Of a stretch of 64,000 bases of DNA, positions 9,400-17,251 are shown in pieces (within the stretch, counting starts at the first letter, position 1; each line of letters begins with the position of its first letter). Below the pieces are notes generated by a model. The model was not told the origin of the DNA and made no database searches. It saw only the letters and a program-made list of their open reading frames with translations. Origin of the DNA: Rothia mucilaginosa (lineage in GTDB: Bacteria > Actinomycetota > Actinomycetes > Actinomycetales > Micrococcaceae); the NCBI RefSeq assembly GCF_001061665.1, contig NZ_JVSP01000002.1:277177-341176 (forward strand), given 5' to 3'. Position numbers and translations under genes: made by a program.

Positions 9400-10197
9400 A
9401 TGGGTCAGAAAATTCACCCGAACGGTTTCCGACTGGGCATCACCACTGACCACGTCTCCAAGTGGTTCGCTGATTCCAACAAGCCCGGCGAGCGTTACGC
9501 AGACTTCGTCCGTGAGGACGTGAAGATCCGCGAGCTGCTGGCAAAGAACCTGGATCGCGCAGGCGTTGCAAAGGTCGAGATCGAGCGTACCCGTGACCGC
9601 GTGCGTGTGGACATCCACACCGCTCGTCCCGGTATCGTGATTGGCCGTCGTGGCGCAGAAGCAGACCGCATCCGCGGCGAGCTCGAGAAGCTCACCGGCA
9701 AGCAGATTCAGCTGAACATCCTCGAGGTTGCTAACCCCGACCTCTCCGCTCAGCTGGTTGCACAGAGCATCGCAGAGCAGCTCGCATCGCGTGTTGCATT
9801 CCGCCGTGCAATGAAGAAGGCAATCCAGTCCGCACAGCGTGCAGGCGCAAAGGGTATCCGTATCCAGTGCTCCGGCCGTCTGGGTGGCGCTGAAATGTCC
9901 CGTTCCGAGTTCTACCGCGAAGGCCGTGTGCCCCTGCACACCCTGCGCGCGAACATCGACTACGGCTTCTTCGAGGCCAAGACCACCTTCGGCCGCATCG
10001 GTGTGAAGGTCTGGATCTACAAGGGCGACCTGACCGACAAGGAGCTGGCAGCTCAGCAGGCAGCAAACAACCGCCGTGGCAACCGCCGCGATGGTGACCG
10101 CCGCCGCCAGGGCAACCGTGGTCCTCGTCGCGAGCGCCGCAACGAGAACGCTTCGGCAAAGGTCGAGGCCAAGACTGCAGAGAACGGTGAGGCATAA
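9400..10197 (+). CDS. rpsC: 30S ribosomal protein S3
   Basis: S3, 265 aa, forms part of the mRNA entry channel. It starts [15 protein letters not shown], carries a KH domain with [18 protein letters not shown] (about 86-103), and ends in a long Arg/Asn-rich tail (about 223-265, [17 protein letters not shown] then [12 protein letters not shown]). The tail lengthens the protein relative to the E. coli form (233 aa) and is typical of actinobacterial S3. Confidence 0.98.
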   Translation: MGQKIHPNGFRLGITTDHVSKWFADSNKPGERYADFVREDVKIRELLAKNLDRAGVAKVEIERTRDRVRVDIHTARPGIVIGRRGAEADRIRGELEKLTGKQIQLNILEVANPDLSAQLVAQSIAEQLASRVAFRRAMKKAIQSAQRAGAKGIRIQCSGRLGGAEMSRSEFYREGRVPLHTLRANIDYGFFEAKTTFGRIGVKVWIYKGDLTDKELAAQQAANNRRGNRRDGDRRRQGNRGPRRERRNENASAKVEAKTAENGEA

Positions 10198-10617
10198 ATG
10201 CTTATTCCCCGTCGAGTAAAGTACCGTAAGCAGCACCACCCCAAGCGTAGTGGTCTCGCAAAGGGCGGCACCGAGGTTAGCTTCGGTGAGTGGGGCATCC
10301 AGGCCCTGACCCCCGCATACGTGACCAACCGTCAGATTGAGGCTGCACGTATCGCAATGACCCGTCACATCAAGCGTGGCGGTAAGGTCTGGATCAACAT
10401 TTACCCGGACCGCCCCCTGACCAAGAAGCCCGCCGAAACCCGTATGGGTTCCGGTAAGGGTTCGCCCGAGTGGTGGGTCGCAAATGTCAAGCCGGGTCGA
10501 GTCATGTTTGAACTCGCCGGTGTGTCCGAAGAGGTGGCTCGCGAGGCAATGCGCCTGGCAATCCACAAGCTCCCGATGAAGGCACGTATTGTGCGTCGCC
10601 GTGAAGGTGGTGAATAA
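10198..10617 (+). CDS. rplP: 50S ribosomal protein L16
   Basis: L16, 139 aa, helps position tRNA in the A site. The N-terminus [17 protein letters not shown] and [16 protein letters not shown] (about 85-100) are diagnostic. It directly abuts rpsC (TAA then ATG) and is 5 nt from rpmC. Confidence 0.98.
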   Translation: MLIPRRVKYRKQHHPKRSGLAKGGTEVSFGEWGIQALTPAYVTNRQIEAARIAMTRHIKRGGKVWINIYPDRPLTKKPAETRMGSGKGSPEWWVANVKPGRVMFELAGVSEEVAREAMRLAIHKLPMKARIVRRREGGE

Positions 10618-10622
10618 GCGAG

Positions 10623-10862
10623 ATGGCAGTAGGCTCCAAGGACCTGAGCATCGAGAAGCTCGCAGCACTCTCTAACGAGGATCTGGCTGCAAAGCTGAGC
10701 GAAGCGAAGAAGGAACTCTTCAACATCCGCTTCCAAGAAGTCACCGGTCAGGCTAATGCAGGTCGTCGCCGCACTATTAAGCGCGACATCGCACGTATCT
10801 ACACCGTGCTGCGTGAGCGCGAGCTCGGTATTCGTCCCGCAACTGAAGGTGAGTCCAAGTGA
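10623..10862 (+). CDS. rpmC: 50S ribosomal protein L29
   Basis: L29, 79 aa, is a helical-hairpin protein at the tunnel exit. The block [18 protein letters not shown] (about 20-37) and the basic [20 protein letters not shown] are conserved. Its TGA stop overlaps the GTG start of rpsQ. Confidence 0.95.
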   Translation: MAVGSKDLSIEKLAALSNEDLAAKLSEAKKELFNIRFQEVTGQANAGRRRTIKRDIARIYTVLRERELGIRPATEGESK

Positions 10863-11131
10863 GTGAAGTAAAGAACGAAGAGCGCGGCTACCGTAAGACC
10901 CGCCGCGGCTACGTTGTCTCCGACAAGATGGACAAGACCGTTGTCGTCGAGGTCGAGGACCACGTGAAGCACGCTCTGTACGGCAAGGTTGTTCGCCGTA
11001 GCTCCAAGATCAAGGCACACGATGAGCAGAACACTGCAGGCATCGGTGACCTCGTTCTGATTGCAGAGACCCGTCCGCTGTCCGCTTCCAAGCGTTGGCG
11101 CGTCGTGGAGATTCTGGAGAAGGCTAAGTAA
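10859..11131 (+). CDS. rpsQ: 30S ribosomal protein S17
   Basis: S17, 90 aa, is a primary 16S rRNA binder. The motif [20 protein letters not shown] (about 11-30) is clear. The GTG at 10859 overlaps the rpmC stop (GTGA), which sets the start. It is the last gene of the S10 unit, followed 32 nt later by a strong terminator rather than by rplN. Confidence 0.96.
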   Translation: MSEVKNEERGYRKTRRGYVVSDKMDKTVVVEVEDHVKHALYGKVVRRSSKIKAHDEQNTAGIGDLVLIAETRPLSASKRWRVVEILEKAK

Positions 11132-11162
11132 GCCTTTCCGCAGAATCATCTGCTAGAGCAAT

Positions 11163-11202
11163 AATGGCCCCTTCCCCACAACTGTGGGGGAGGGGCCATT
11201 GT
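11163..11202 (+). terminator. Terminator of the S10 operon
   Basis: AATGGCCCC TTCCCCACA pairs with TGTGGGG GAGGGGCCATT across a 3-4-nt loop, and the 3' arm runs into TTGTTA. It ends the S10 operon and so splits it from the spc operon, which lies 5.7 kb further on. Confidence 0.9.
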
Positions 11203-11556
11203 TATACCCCGGGATGAGAAACATCGCGAGCTAAAGAACGTCATATTTGGAGATTGGTCGTCATATATAGAAACAGTACTTTTGCCGGGGCCGGCTTTCT
11301 GTAGAGCATAAATAATGATCTGACCTGGATAAATATGGGAAAAGGCAGATTTTACGGGCAGTAGATGGGCAACAGGTACTGGGGGAAGACTTAGACAGAG
11401 CTGAAAATAGGTTGAAAACCTCCTGAGAAGGTGTTTATCATCGACTCTATAAGTGCTTAGCTATGCCTTGCCTATATATTAGGGGTAGTCGAGCACCTAA
11501 TCCGGAGGTTGCACGACCTTTGGAGAAGTATCATCAACACATCATCGAGGATTACC
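11203..11556 (+). promoter_or_regulatory. Upstream region of the anchored propeller gene
   Basis: This 354-nt AT-richer stretch contains no gene. A 15/19 match to the DtxR/IdeR iron box lies at 11457-11475 (TTAGCTATGCCTTGCCTAT), just before a TATATT (-10-like) at about 11475-11480. A separate dyad ATTAGG-N12-CCTAAT follows at 11478-11501. The promoter itself cannot be placed with confidence. Confidence 0.4.
11457..11475 (+). promoter_or_regulatory. Possible DtxR/IdeR-type iron box
   Basis: TTAGCTATGCCTTGCCTAT agrees with TWAGGTWAGSCTWACCTWA at 15 of 19 positions, including all five degenerate positions. By a rough estimate about one match this good could occur by chance in 64 kb, so position (100 nt upstream of a surface-protein gene) is the main support. 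Confidence 0.35.
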
Positions 11557-14250
11557 ATGACTTCTTCACCCAAGCCCTCACGCAAGCTGCTCGCCGTTGC
11601 CAGCGCCCTCTCCGTCGTCGCAGGATCGATGACCATGATTCCCGCATCTTTTGCGGCTAACGGCAATTCCTCCCTGCCCGCAGCATCCCGCGCACAGAAC
11701 TCTAATGACGAGTGCCGTCATTTTAGCGTAAGCGCTACCCAGTATCAGGGTCTGCCCGGCCAGTACCAGCTGGCTTACGCACCGGCTACCTCTACCCTGT
11801 TCACTTCCTTCTCCTCCGGCCGTCCTCCGATCCTGACCGGCGGTTTGGGCTCCTGGAATGTCTCCTCCACACCGAGCCTTGCATCGGTCTACCAGTTCCC
11901 GACCGTGGACTTCACCCCTCGCGGAGCCACCGAACCCTCGGGTAAGCAGATTGCATCCCCCTACGGTGTCGGCTATGACGAGGCTACCGGTTACGTGTGG
12001 GTGGCTCAGACTCGTAACAGCACCGTATCCGTGGTGGATCCCTCGACCAAGAAGGTGATCTGGACCAGCGCAGAAGGCGAAGTTGATCATCCTCGTGAGG
12101 TGCGCATCGACTCCGCAACCGGTAAAGCTTTTGTTTCCGGCTCCGGCGGCATTAGCGTCTTCGACACCACCCAGCACACCCTGGTCAAGAAGATCGAATT
12201 CACCAATGCCAAGGGCGAACCTGACACCGCAATGAACATGCACGTAGACTCCGCTGATGGCAAGGTCTACGTCCCTACCCTGAGCGCAGGCACCCTGAAG
12301 GTAATTAATGGCAAGACTCTCGAGGTTGAGAAGACCATTGAGCTGCACAAGGACAGCGCAGATATCGCTCTGAACGCCTCGGACGTCACTATCGACAAGT
12401 CCCTGAAGGAAATCTACGTAAGCTCTCAGGGCGACCGAAAGACCGGGGCCAACTCCGGTGTGACCGTCTACGATCTGGAGACCGGCGCATATAAGAAGTC
12501 CATTCCCTTCGGTAAGCAGGCTCTTGCCATCACCTCTGACGAAGCTCGTGACCTGCTCTACGTTACCGATTACGGTACCGGCAACGTGGGCGTGATTGAT
12601 GCGCGTACCGGCACCGTTGTCTCCGAAGTCTCCACCGGCGCTACTAGCGGCGCAAATGACGTGCTGGTTACTCCCGATGGCTCGGCCTACGCCTTGGCTC
12701 GAAGCACCGAGGACGCCTCCCCGATCGAGACCAACTACACCATCGACCCGGCTACCGGTGAATACCGAACCTCCAGCACCGAACCCAAGGGCAAGGACAA
12801 CGCCGACAGCCCGATTACTCCCGGTGTCATGGTGAAGCTCAATACCACCATCGAGACCACCGCAAAGTCTGCCTCGCAGGCCTCTTCTGAGGAACTGGTG
12901 AAGACCTACACCGACGGCGCCAAGCTGTACACCACCAAGGATTGGACCAAGGGCGAGACCCTGAAGCTGCGCGGTGAGGGCTTCAAGACCCAGGACGGCA
13001 AGGGCTCCGTTGTTGCCGTCAAACTGAACAAGGGTAAGATCAGCGCTAAGGAAGAGCCGAAGCTCAACGGCAAGGAAGGCAACAGCGCGGGCGTGTGGGC
13101 CTACATTCAGGCCGATGAGAACGGTAACTTCACCGCCGAGCTGCCCTACCCCACCACCGCTAACTCCAGCCTGAAGGACGATCTGAATACCGGTGACCAG
13201 ATTTCCGTGGCTCTGCTCTCCGGTTCGATGGTTGAGAACGACACCCCGCGTGGTGGTGAGGCCCTGAAGGCAACCGTCACCGAGCAGAAGGCCGCAGACA
13301 CCACCTGCGCAACCGTCGAAACCTCCAAGGTTGCTGCTGCTCCTTCCGGTGTGACCACTCAGTACCCTGCGGGTACTCCGCTGACCACCGCCAAGAACGA
13401 TGAGCCTACCCCCGCCCCGAGTGATTCGGCTAAGCCTGAGCCGACTACTCCGGCCCCGAGTGATTCGGCTAAGCCTGAGCCCTCCACCCCCGCACCGAGC
13501 GATTCGGCCACTTCGAACGAGGTTGTACACGAGTACAAGGATGGCGCTAAGGTTTACTTCCCCAAGACTTGGGAAGGCGAGAAGCTGACCTTCCGCGGTG
13601 AAGGCTTCAAGACCAAGGACGGCAAGGGATCGGTTATCGCAGTCAAGCTGAACAAGGGCACCATCTCAGCCAAGGAAGAGCCGAAGCTGGAGGGTGCAGA
13701 AGCTAACAGCTCGGGCGTGTGGGCCTACATCAAGGCCGACGAGAACGGTAACTTCACCGCGACTATCGATCGTCCGACCGTTGCCAACTCCAACCTGAAG
13801 GAAGAGCTCAAGACCGGTGATAAGGTAGCTATTTATCTGCTCTCCGGCTCCCTGACCGAGAACGATAACGCACGTGGCGGCATGGCCGTCGAGTACACCT
13901 TCACGACCGAAAACCAGCCGAAGAAGGATGAAGCTAAGGACGCCCCCGTGAACCCCTCGGCTCCTGAGTCCTCCGCACCGGCCGAGTCGAAGGATCAGGC
14001 CAAGGACCAGTCCAAGGCTCCTGCAGATTCCCTGAAGCCCTCGGCCCAGGAGAAGGGCAACAGCGCTTCGAAGACCTCCGCTTCTTCGTCGCAGAACACC
14101 TCTTCTTCTAACGGCTCGAACTCTTCGAAGTCCTCGAAGTCTTCGCTGGCTAACACCGGTGCCTCCGGCGTCTTGATTGCATCTGGCCTGGGTGCCCTGG
14201 CTCTGGTCGCGGGTGCCGGTATTCTGGTGGCTCGTCGCCGCAAGGCATAA
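11557..14250 (+). CDS. LAXTG-anchored surface protein: beta-propeller plus two repeated domains
   Basis: The protein has 897 aa. Start at ATG 11557 is set by GAGG 6 nt upstream and gives a clean Sec signal peptide (about 1-34, RKLLAVASALSVVAGSM core, cleavage near ASFAAN). Residues about 50-440 resemble a YVTN/NHL-type beta-propeller (repeats such as GYDEATGYVWVAQT, VDPSTKKVIW, ARDLLYVTDYGTGNVGVID). Two copies of a roughly 130-aa domain follow (about 445-579 and 654-784), each with GEGFKT.DGKGSV.AVKLNKG and GVWAYI.ADENGNFTA. Between them lie 13-aa TPAPSDSAKPEPT repeats (618-651). A Ser/Lys-rich stalk leads to SLANTG (LANTG at 864-868), a hydrophobic helix and RRRK, a sorting signal of the LAXTG kind that class E sortases use. 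It is probably displayed on the cell wall; ligand unknown. It sits inside the ribosomal cluster next to a cytosolic paralogue. Confidence 0.9.
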   Translation: MTSSPKPSRKLLAVASALSVVAGSMTMIPASFAANGNSSLPAASRAQNSNDECRHFSVSATQYQGLPGQYQLAYAPATSTLFTSFSSGRPPILTGGLGSWNVSSTPSLASVYQFPTVDFTPRGATEPSGKQIASPYGVGYDEATGYVWVAQTRNSTVSVVDPSTKKVIWTSAEGEVDHPREVRIDSATGKAFVSGSGGISVFDTTQHTLVKKIEFTNAKGEPDTAMNMHVDSADGKVYVPTLSAGTLKVINGKTLEVEKTIELHKDSADIALNASDVTIDKSLKEIYVSSQGDRKTGANSGVTVYDLETGAYKKSIPFGKQALAITSDEARDLLYVTDYGTGNVGVIDARTGTVVSEVSTGATSGANDVLVTPDGSAYALARSTEDASPIETNYTIDPATGEYRTSSTEPKGKDNADSPITPGVMVKLNTTIETTAKSASQASSEELVKTYTDGAKLYTTKDWTKGETLKLRGEGFKTQDGKGSVVAVKLNKGKISAKEEPKLNGKEGNSAGVWAYIQADENGNFTAELPYPTTANSSLKDDLNTGDQISVALLSGSMVENDTPRGGEALKATVTEQKAADTTCATVETSKVAAAPSGVTTQYPAGTPLTTAKNDEPTPAPSDSAKPEPTTPAPSDSAKPEPSTPAPSDSATSNEVVHEYKDGAKVYFPKTWEGEKLTFRGEGFKTKDGKGSVIAVKLNKGTISAKEEPKLEGAEANSSGVWAYIKADENGNFTATIDRPTVANSNLKEELKTGDKVAIYLLSGSLTENDNARGGMAVEYTFTTENQPKKDEAKDAPVNPSAPESSAPAESKDQAKDQSKAPADSLKPSAQEKGNSASKTSASSSQNTSSSNGSNSSKSSKSSLANTGASGVLIASGLGALALVAGAGILVARRRKA
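13408..13509 (+). repeat. 39-bp tandem repeat coding TPAPSDSAKPEP(T/S)
   Basis: Two full 39-bp units (13408-13446, 13447-13485) and a partial third (13486-13509) encode a Pro/Ser/Glu linker between the two repeated domains. Such in-frame repeats commonly vary in copy number between strains. Confidence 0.85.
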
Positions 14251-14334
14251 ACGTCGATGAAGCCATGCGGTCTTCCCAGCGCTGTTCTGGGGAGGAGGAG
14301 CATGCTTCCATAATCGGTTTGCGTAAACCGTAAA

Positions 14335-14385
14335 ATAGCCCAGGGGCGGTTCCCTTCCTTATGAAGGGAGCCGCCCCTGGGCTAT
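14335..14385 (+). terminator. Terminator of the anchored propeller gene
   Basis: A very long stem pairs ATAGCCCAGGGGCGG (14335-14349) with its complement at 14371-14385, and an inner TCCCTTC/GAAGGGA pair extends it. A second hairpin, CCCGCAC-CGAA-GTGCGGG, lies at 14418-14435. Confidence 0.85.
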
Positions 14386-14449
14386 GCCTGGAGGAATGTC
14401 TCGGGCAAAAAGAAAACCCGCACCGAAGTGCGGGCTTAATGGTCAAAGC

Positions 14450-14525
14450 GAGGTTCGGTCCCTAGACAAACGGATTAGCGAGGAAAAAGGGACCCAAGAA
14501 ATCTGTCCGATAAGGACCGAACCTC
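14450..14525. other. 76-nt element bounded by a 12-bp inverted repeat
   Basis: GAGGTTCGGTCC (14450-14461) and GGACCGAACCTC (14514-14525) are exact complements 52 nt apart. Inside, GGTCCCT (14457-14463) can pair instead with AGGGACC (14488-14494), so the left arm can choose between two partners. It lacks the T-arm and anticodon features of a tRNA. It may be a structured RNA, an attenuator, or a small repeat element. Confidence 0.5.
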
Positions 14526-14529
14526 TTGT

Positions 14530-14557
14530 TTGACGCATGCGTCTCTTCTATTATGGT
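14530..14557 (+). promoter_or_regulatory. Candidate promoter with palindrome over its -35
   Basis: TTGACG (14530-14535) and TATGGT (14552-14557) are 16 nt apart. A perfect 12-bp palindrome GACGCATGCGTC (14532-14543) covers the -35 box and could be an operator. It points toward the propeller paralogue 435 nt downstream. The stretch 14560-14690 is AT-rich with A and T runs. Confidence 0.3.
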
Positions 14558-14880
14558 ACATCTCGCTAAATTTCGCACCTTCAGCGGGAGTTTTTGGCAA
14601 AAAACTTGGTTTTTGAAAAAATCACCCTAAATTTCTAAACTTTTTGGCCGATTTTTGCAGAAACTCGATATCCCGGGCCGTTATCTGAAGAAATGTTACG
14701 AAATCACTGCCGGATTCCCCACCGTTCTTCTGTGGCTACAGCCGATGTAGAAGAGGTGGCTCTCAAGCTTGGGTTCCCCGCAAGGCCATGGTTTTCGGAA
14801 ACCTTTGGAAATGCGTGGGCTCACCGGGCCGCAGACGACCCGAGGTCGTTTATCCCCGCGGTCACGTCCTCCACAGCGTA

Positions 14881-14909
14881 TGATGTAGAGCAACATTGCG
14901 AGGTATAAG
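14881..14909 (+). promoter_or_regulatory. Candidate promoter of the propeller paralogue
   Basis: TGATGT (14881-14886), 17-nt spacer, TATAAG (14904-14909). It would give a leader of about 75 nt ahead of the ATG at 14993. An open frame covering 14693-14908 is judged non-coding. Confidence 0.3.
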
Positions 14910-14992
14910 ACCCATGCTGCCTCTCATCTTGCGGCTGTGGTACTTGAGCTGCACATATCTGTTCCCCCTACACACAGACCTTCGGAGGAAGA

Positions 14993-16183
14993 ATGTCCCA
15001 GTCGAATAACGAAACACAGCAGGGAGTCTCAGGTGCTCGCCAGATCGTGGAGCGACAGCCCGGACTAGCCGGGCAATATCAGGTTGCTTACAACCCCGAA
15101 CGGGATGTTCTCTTCGTGACCGGTAGCTTCAACCACACCAAGACCCATGGCACCCTGTGCGCCACTCTTGCACGCCTGAATGCCCACACCTTGGAGACTG
15201 AACTCACCGCGTATCTGCCCGTGGTCGAGGACCATAACCCTGGCCAGGAAGGCCTCTACCAAATTCAGGCCGCCTATGGGGTGGCCCTCGACAATCAACG
15301 CGGTCTGGTATGGACCGGAGGAACCCGAACCCAAACGGTCACCGCGTACTCTCAGGATGACCTTTCGCTCGTGTGGGATTCACGCTCCGAGGATATTGAG
15401 ATGCTCACCCCGCGCGAGCTCTATGTGGCTCCTGACGGATCTGTACTCGTGACCGGTGCCGGCGGTTACCAGGTTATTTCTACTGCTAACGATAAGGGGG
15501 AGCGCACCGTCAGCCCCCTGCGGGATTTTGGTCCCGCAATGCTACTCGGTCCCATCGCCGATGAGGAAAGCGGCCTGCTGTATGTCCCGAATATTATCAA
15601 GGACGAAATCTGGGTTATCGATCTGAAGACCTGGGAGCGGGTTAATGTTTTTCCCGTGCGGGGTGGTCAGGATGCTGAAACCTCCGTTATGGTACACGGC
15701 GCGGAGATTGACCCCGCCCGCGGGGAGCTTTATATTTCGGCACAGGGAGCTGAAAGCAAGAACTCCGGCCTGTACATTCTGAGCCTGGAGGGCGAACAGC
15801 TGGCTTATATTCCCTTTGGCCGGATGCCCACCGATATTCTCTTCGATTCGAAGCGTCATCTGCTCTACGTCGCGGACTTTGGCGGTAAGGGAGAGCCCTC
15901 CATCGCCGGTGGTGGCACCATCACGGTGATCAACTCTTTGACCCGAGAAGTTGTTGAGACGATTCAAGTAGCTCCTACCCGCATCAATCATCAGGTGCTG
16001 CTCTCCGACGGCTCGGTAATCGCTATCGACAAGGCCGGAGACTATCCCGCGGCTATCGTACCCTACGTGCTGGATGCTTGTAGCGGTCAGTATTACGAGT
16101 CGAAGAACGAATCACGCCCCGGAGAAGAACTGAACTCTATCGTTCGCGATGGGTTGGCTCGTGTGCGTGTTACGGTGGAATAG
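14993..16183 (+). CDS. Cytosolic beta-propeller protein, paralogue of the anchored protein
   Basis: This 396-aa protein has no signal peptide, no membrane segment and no sorting signal. The start follows a good GGAGG. It matches the propeller part of the preceding gene from its beginning (PGLAGQYQVAYNPERDVLFV here, QGLPGQYQLAYAPATSTLF there) and shows the same repeat style: YGVALDNQRGLVWTGGT, ESGLLYVPNIIKDEIWVIDL, KRHLLYVADFGG, GGTITVINSLTREVVETI. Family knowledge says YVTN/NHL-like propellers bind proteins or ligands; no catalytic residues can be named. It lies between the surface gene and the spc operon, on the same strand. Confidence 0.85.
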   Translation: MSQSNNETQQGVSGARQIVERQPGLAGQYQVAYNPERDVLFVTGSFNHTKTHGTLCATLARLNAHTLETELTAYLPVVEDHNPGQEGLYQIQAAYGVALDNQRGLVWTGGTRTQTVTAYSQDDLSLVWDSRSEDIEMLTPRELYVAPDGSVLVTGAGGYQVISTANDKGERTVSPLRDFGPAMLLGPIADEESGLLYVPNIIKDEIWVIDLKTWERVNVFPVRGGQDAETSVMVHGAEIDPARGELYISAQGAESKNSGLYILSLEGEQLAYIPFGRMPTDILFDSKRHLLYVADFGGKGEPSIAGGGTITVINSLTREVVETIQVAPTRINHQVLLSDGSVIAIDKAGDYPAAIVPYVLDACSGQYYESKNESRPGEELNSIVRDGLARVRVTVE

Positions 16184-16413
16184 TCGGAGGACTCAGAGGG
16201 CTCTGGCTCGTTGAACCTTGGGCGGCAGCCCGTGTTTTCCAGTGGGAAGAGGCCGAGATGCTAGCGCGAATAGCGCTCGCGATGCGTAGAAAATAGGCCG
16301 GATGCGCGATGTATTTAAAGTATCCTCGGCAAGCCTGTCACGGGATATATCAAAAAGTAGTAAAATATAAATATCTACCACCTTTGTTTGACACATTGCG
16401 CGGTAGATTTCTC

Positions 16414-16461
16414 GAGGCCCCTTCAGTTTCTTATGCGTCAGGAACTACACGAAGGGGCCTC
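16414..16461 (+). terminator. Terminator after the propeller paralogue
   Basis: GAGGCCCCTTC (16414-16424) pairs exactly with GAAGGGGCCTC (16451-16461); the inner AGTTTC/GGAACT can extend the stem. It is followed by CTGCTTTAA. Confidence 0.75.
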
Positions 16462-16591
16462 CTGCTTTAACTGTCTAATAAGGAGCTCACCCCCTCTAGG
16501 CCCGATGCATGGGCGGAAGATGTCTGCAATGATGCGGTAAGACTGGGGTAAGACAGGCGCAGAAGAGACGGTAATCATGTTTGTGAAACCC

Positions 16592-16620
16592 TTGCAATGC
16601 CCGAGTGGTTCCTGTAGAGT
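16592..16620 (+). promoter_or_regulatory. Promoter of the spc operon
   Basis: TTGCAA (16592-16597), 17-nt spacer, TAGAGT (16615-16620). The same TTGnnn-N17-TAGAGT pattern precedes map, infA and groES in this window. The transcript would start near 16627, about 250 nt ahead of rplN. Confidence 0.65.
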
Positions 16621-16876
16621 ATTAAGACTGTGCGGCTGTATCCAAATAGTCGCGCAACCACGGGCTTCTCGTGCCAGTGCATAATGCCGCTAATTACGGG
16701 TGGATACGCCCGCTTCACGCGGGTCCAAATGCTTCTGGCATGGGTTTGCCCCAGGCGTTTCCGCTAACCCCTTCCCTAGAGCTGGGGCCCGGGGCGTCAA
16801 CCAATCCCGTAAAAATGTTCCGCAAGGCTGGCTCACGCCTCAAGTGAGTCGGAACCGGCGAGACGACAGGAGAAAT

Positions 16877-17248
16877 ATGATTCAGCAGGAGTCGCGACTG
16901 AAGGTCGCCGACAACACTGGTGCGAAGGAAATCCTGACCATCCGTGTTCTCGGTGGTTCCTCGCGTCGCTACGCAGGCATCGGCGACATCATTGTCGCAA
17001 CCGTCAAGGATGCAATCCCCGGCGGTACCGTAAAGAAGGGTGACGTTGTCAAGGCAGTCGTCGTCCGCACCAAGAAGGAAACCCGTCGTCCCGACGGCTC
17101 CTACATCAAGTTCGACGAGAACTCCGCAGTGATCCTGAAGAACACTGATGGTGATCCCCGTGGTACCCGTATCTTCGGCCCCGTGGGTCGTGAGCTTCGC
17201 GACAAGAAGTTCATGAAGATCGTTTCGCTGGCTCCGGAGGTGCTCTAA
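16877..17248 (+). CDS. rplN: 50S ribosomal protein L14
   Basis: L14, 123 aa, is in the usual size range and lies at the subunit interface. It begins [20 protein letters not shown], and VAVNTG-type and [12 protein letters not shown] blocks are present. The ATG at 16877 follows AGGAGA by 3-4 nt; longer upstream frames add unconserved residues. It is the first gene of the spc operon here. Confidence 0.97.
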   Translation: MIQQESRLKVADNTGAKEILTIRVLGGSSRRYAGIGDIIVATVKDAIPGGTVKKGDVVKAVVVRTKKETRRPDGSYIKFDENSAVILKNTDGDPRGTRIFGPVGRELRDKKFMKIVSLAPEVL

Positions 17249-17251
17249 TTC

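Larger units (their letters stand above)
16184..16876. other. Gap between the propeller paralogue and the spc operon
   Basis: No credible gene is seen in this 693-nt stretch. It contains a terminator (16414-16461), the spc promoter (16592-16620) and a long leader of rplN of about 250 nt with several GC-rich inverted repeats (for example 16701-16732). Open frames extending rplN upstream to 16700 lack a family match. Confidence 0.6.

Noticed and set aside
11478-11501. Second DtxR-like box ATTAGG..CCTAAT
   Set aside because: Arms are 12 nt apart, not the 7-9 nt of the 19-bp iron box.
11578-13530. 650-codon frame antisense to the anchored propeller gene
   Set aside because: Low-complexity Gly/Arg/Val product with no family; the sense gene has a signal peptide, repeats and sorting signal.
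14450-14525. tRNA gene, because the inverted-repeat element is exactly 76 nt
   Set aside because: No T-loop GTTCGA block, no anticodon stem, and the pairing is a 12-bp single stem rather than a cloverleaf.
14693-14908. 71-codon frame ahead of the propeller paralogue
   Set aside because: No ribosome-binding site or match, and it covers the likely promoter.
16193-16396. 67-codon minus-strand frame before the spc operon
   Set aside because: No ribosome-binding site and no match; overlaps AT-rich non-coding sequence.
16700-16876. N-terminal extension of L14 by 59 residues
   Set aside because: The added residues are not conserved and the ATG at 16877 has a ribosome-binding site and the family N-terminus.
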